A stretch of 64,000 bases of DNA from Flaccisagitta enflata. Lineage: Eukaryota > Chaetognatha > Sagittoidea > Aphragmophora. Positions 63,432-64,000 of the stretch are shown here, in pieces; positions within the stretch are counted from its first letter, which is position 1, and each line of letters opens with the position of its first letter. The position numbers were made by a program, and so were the translations under genes. The stretch covers positions 78,120,001 through 78,184,000 of the forward strand of contig OZ231126.1 of NCBI GenBank assembly GCA_965153355.1. The letters run 5' to 3'. Below the pieces are notes generated by a model, which had not been told where the DNA came from, made no database searches, and saw only the letters and a list, made by a program, of their open reading frames with translations.

Positions 63432-64000
63432 TTTACAAATGCAATGTCAGAAAAGATTCTACGCAATCCAGGATATCCTCGGTGAATCTTTGATCACATT
63501 AAGACGTGACTATTGAAGGATTTGGTCGTCTTAAATGCATTTCTCAGATTTTTCGATATTTTCCATGCCTGCTCATAATCGTAAGTGTATGAGTTATGTT
63601 AACTCATTTTCATGCTTGCTCATAATCGTAAGTGTATGAGTCATGTTAACTCATTTTCTCGACTTCCGGGAAAAGAACTAAATCCGGATTCTATCCCCCT
63701 CAAAGTCAGAGAAAAAATAATAAAATCAAGAATGTTGTCTTCTGTATTTGCGCAGTACAAATTGTGCAACCGCGTATCTATATATCTACAGTCGTGCCTC
63801 GCTAAACCGCGTTGCTGCATCCGCTGTATGTAACTTAGCATTGGGGAGTTCTCGGCTCTGAAGAATGTTTTTTAAATGGGCCCTCGCATCTCTCTAAGAG
63901 GTTGAGTGCATACTGCGTAGGAAGGAATGAAGGCAGGAATATCCGTAATGCAAAAAATTCTTGGCGCGACTTTGAGGATTTTCGCTTGATTTCTTTATCT
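63432..64000. other. Non-coding end segment with mobile-element relics
   Basis: A duplicated phrase, TGCTCATAATCGTAAGTG with GTTAACTCATTTTC, occurs twice at 63570-63658. CAGTCGTGCCTCGCTAAACC at 63789 resembles a pogo-like terminus next to TA. CCCTCGCATCTCTCTAAGAGG at 63883 is the right arm of a C-type hairpin. Confidence 0.5.

Overview
This is a repeat-dominated stretch of animal nuclear DNA. Evidence for a eukaryote: spliced coding exons, two complete LTR retrotransposons, Tc1/mariner-type elements and dozens of long di- and trinucleotide arrays. A BEL/Pao retrotransposon points to a metazoan. The very long (CT)n, (GT)n and (TTG)n arrays suggest a microsatellite-rich invertebrate, but I cannot name the species. 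I see no rRNA, tRNA, CRISPR or bacterial genes.

Layout. Positions 1-6236 are three tandem repeats (71-bp satellite, 29-bp repeat, 22-bp GC-rich repeat). Positions 6.9-30.4 kb are a mosaic of microsatellites and short non-autonomous mobile elements: a hairpin-ended family in three subfamilies (A, B, C), foldback elements whose loops are 10-20-bp minisatellites, a TIR element seen twice, and TA-flanked Tc1/mariner-like elements. A low-complexity coding exon lies at 30457-31797. A BEL/Pao LTR retrotransposon occupies 32733-42907, with 554-bp LTRs differing at two positions and a 5-bp target duplication. Hairpin elements and microsatellites continue to 48.3 kb. A host gene on the + strand has exons at 48669-51192, 59246-59940 and 61061-61612, whose splice sites agree in phase. 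Its 8-kb first intron holds a gag-only LTR retrotransposon (53190-58491) with LTRs that look identical. Hairpin element copies and a (CAA)n tract follow to the end.

The most interesting system is the hairpin-ended family, about 25 copies here. The left end is T5-AG plus a 7-bp-stem, 4-nt-loop hairpin. The stem sequence differs between subfamilies with compensatory changes on both arms. A short motif near the right end is complementary to that subfamily's left hairpin, and a second short hairpin often precedes the right end TTGTTT. The middle is variable and often a private minisatellite. No protein is encoded, so the family must be moved in trans. The plan resembles Helentron-associated interspersed elements (HINE/DINE) but the exact termini do not match them cleanly.

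The BEL/Pao element carries gag, protease, reverse transcriptase, RNase H and integrase, plus an unusual long extra ORF before the 3' LTR. An in-frame stop separates gag from pol, and a frame change falls inside the integrase zinc-binding domain. The gag-only element has no pol and presumably borrows enzymes from other elements. The host protein is mostly low complexity and I do not recognise it. All calls come from reading the sequence by eye; no database search was possible.
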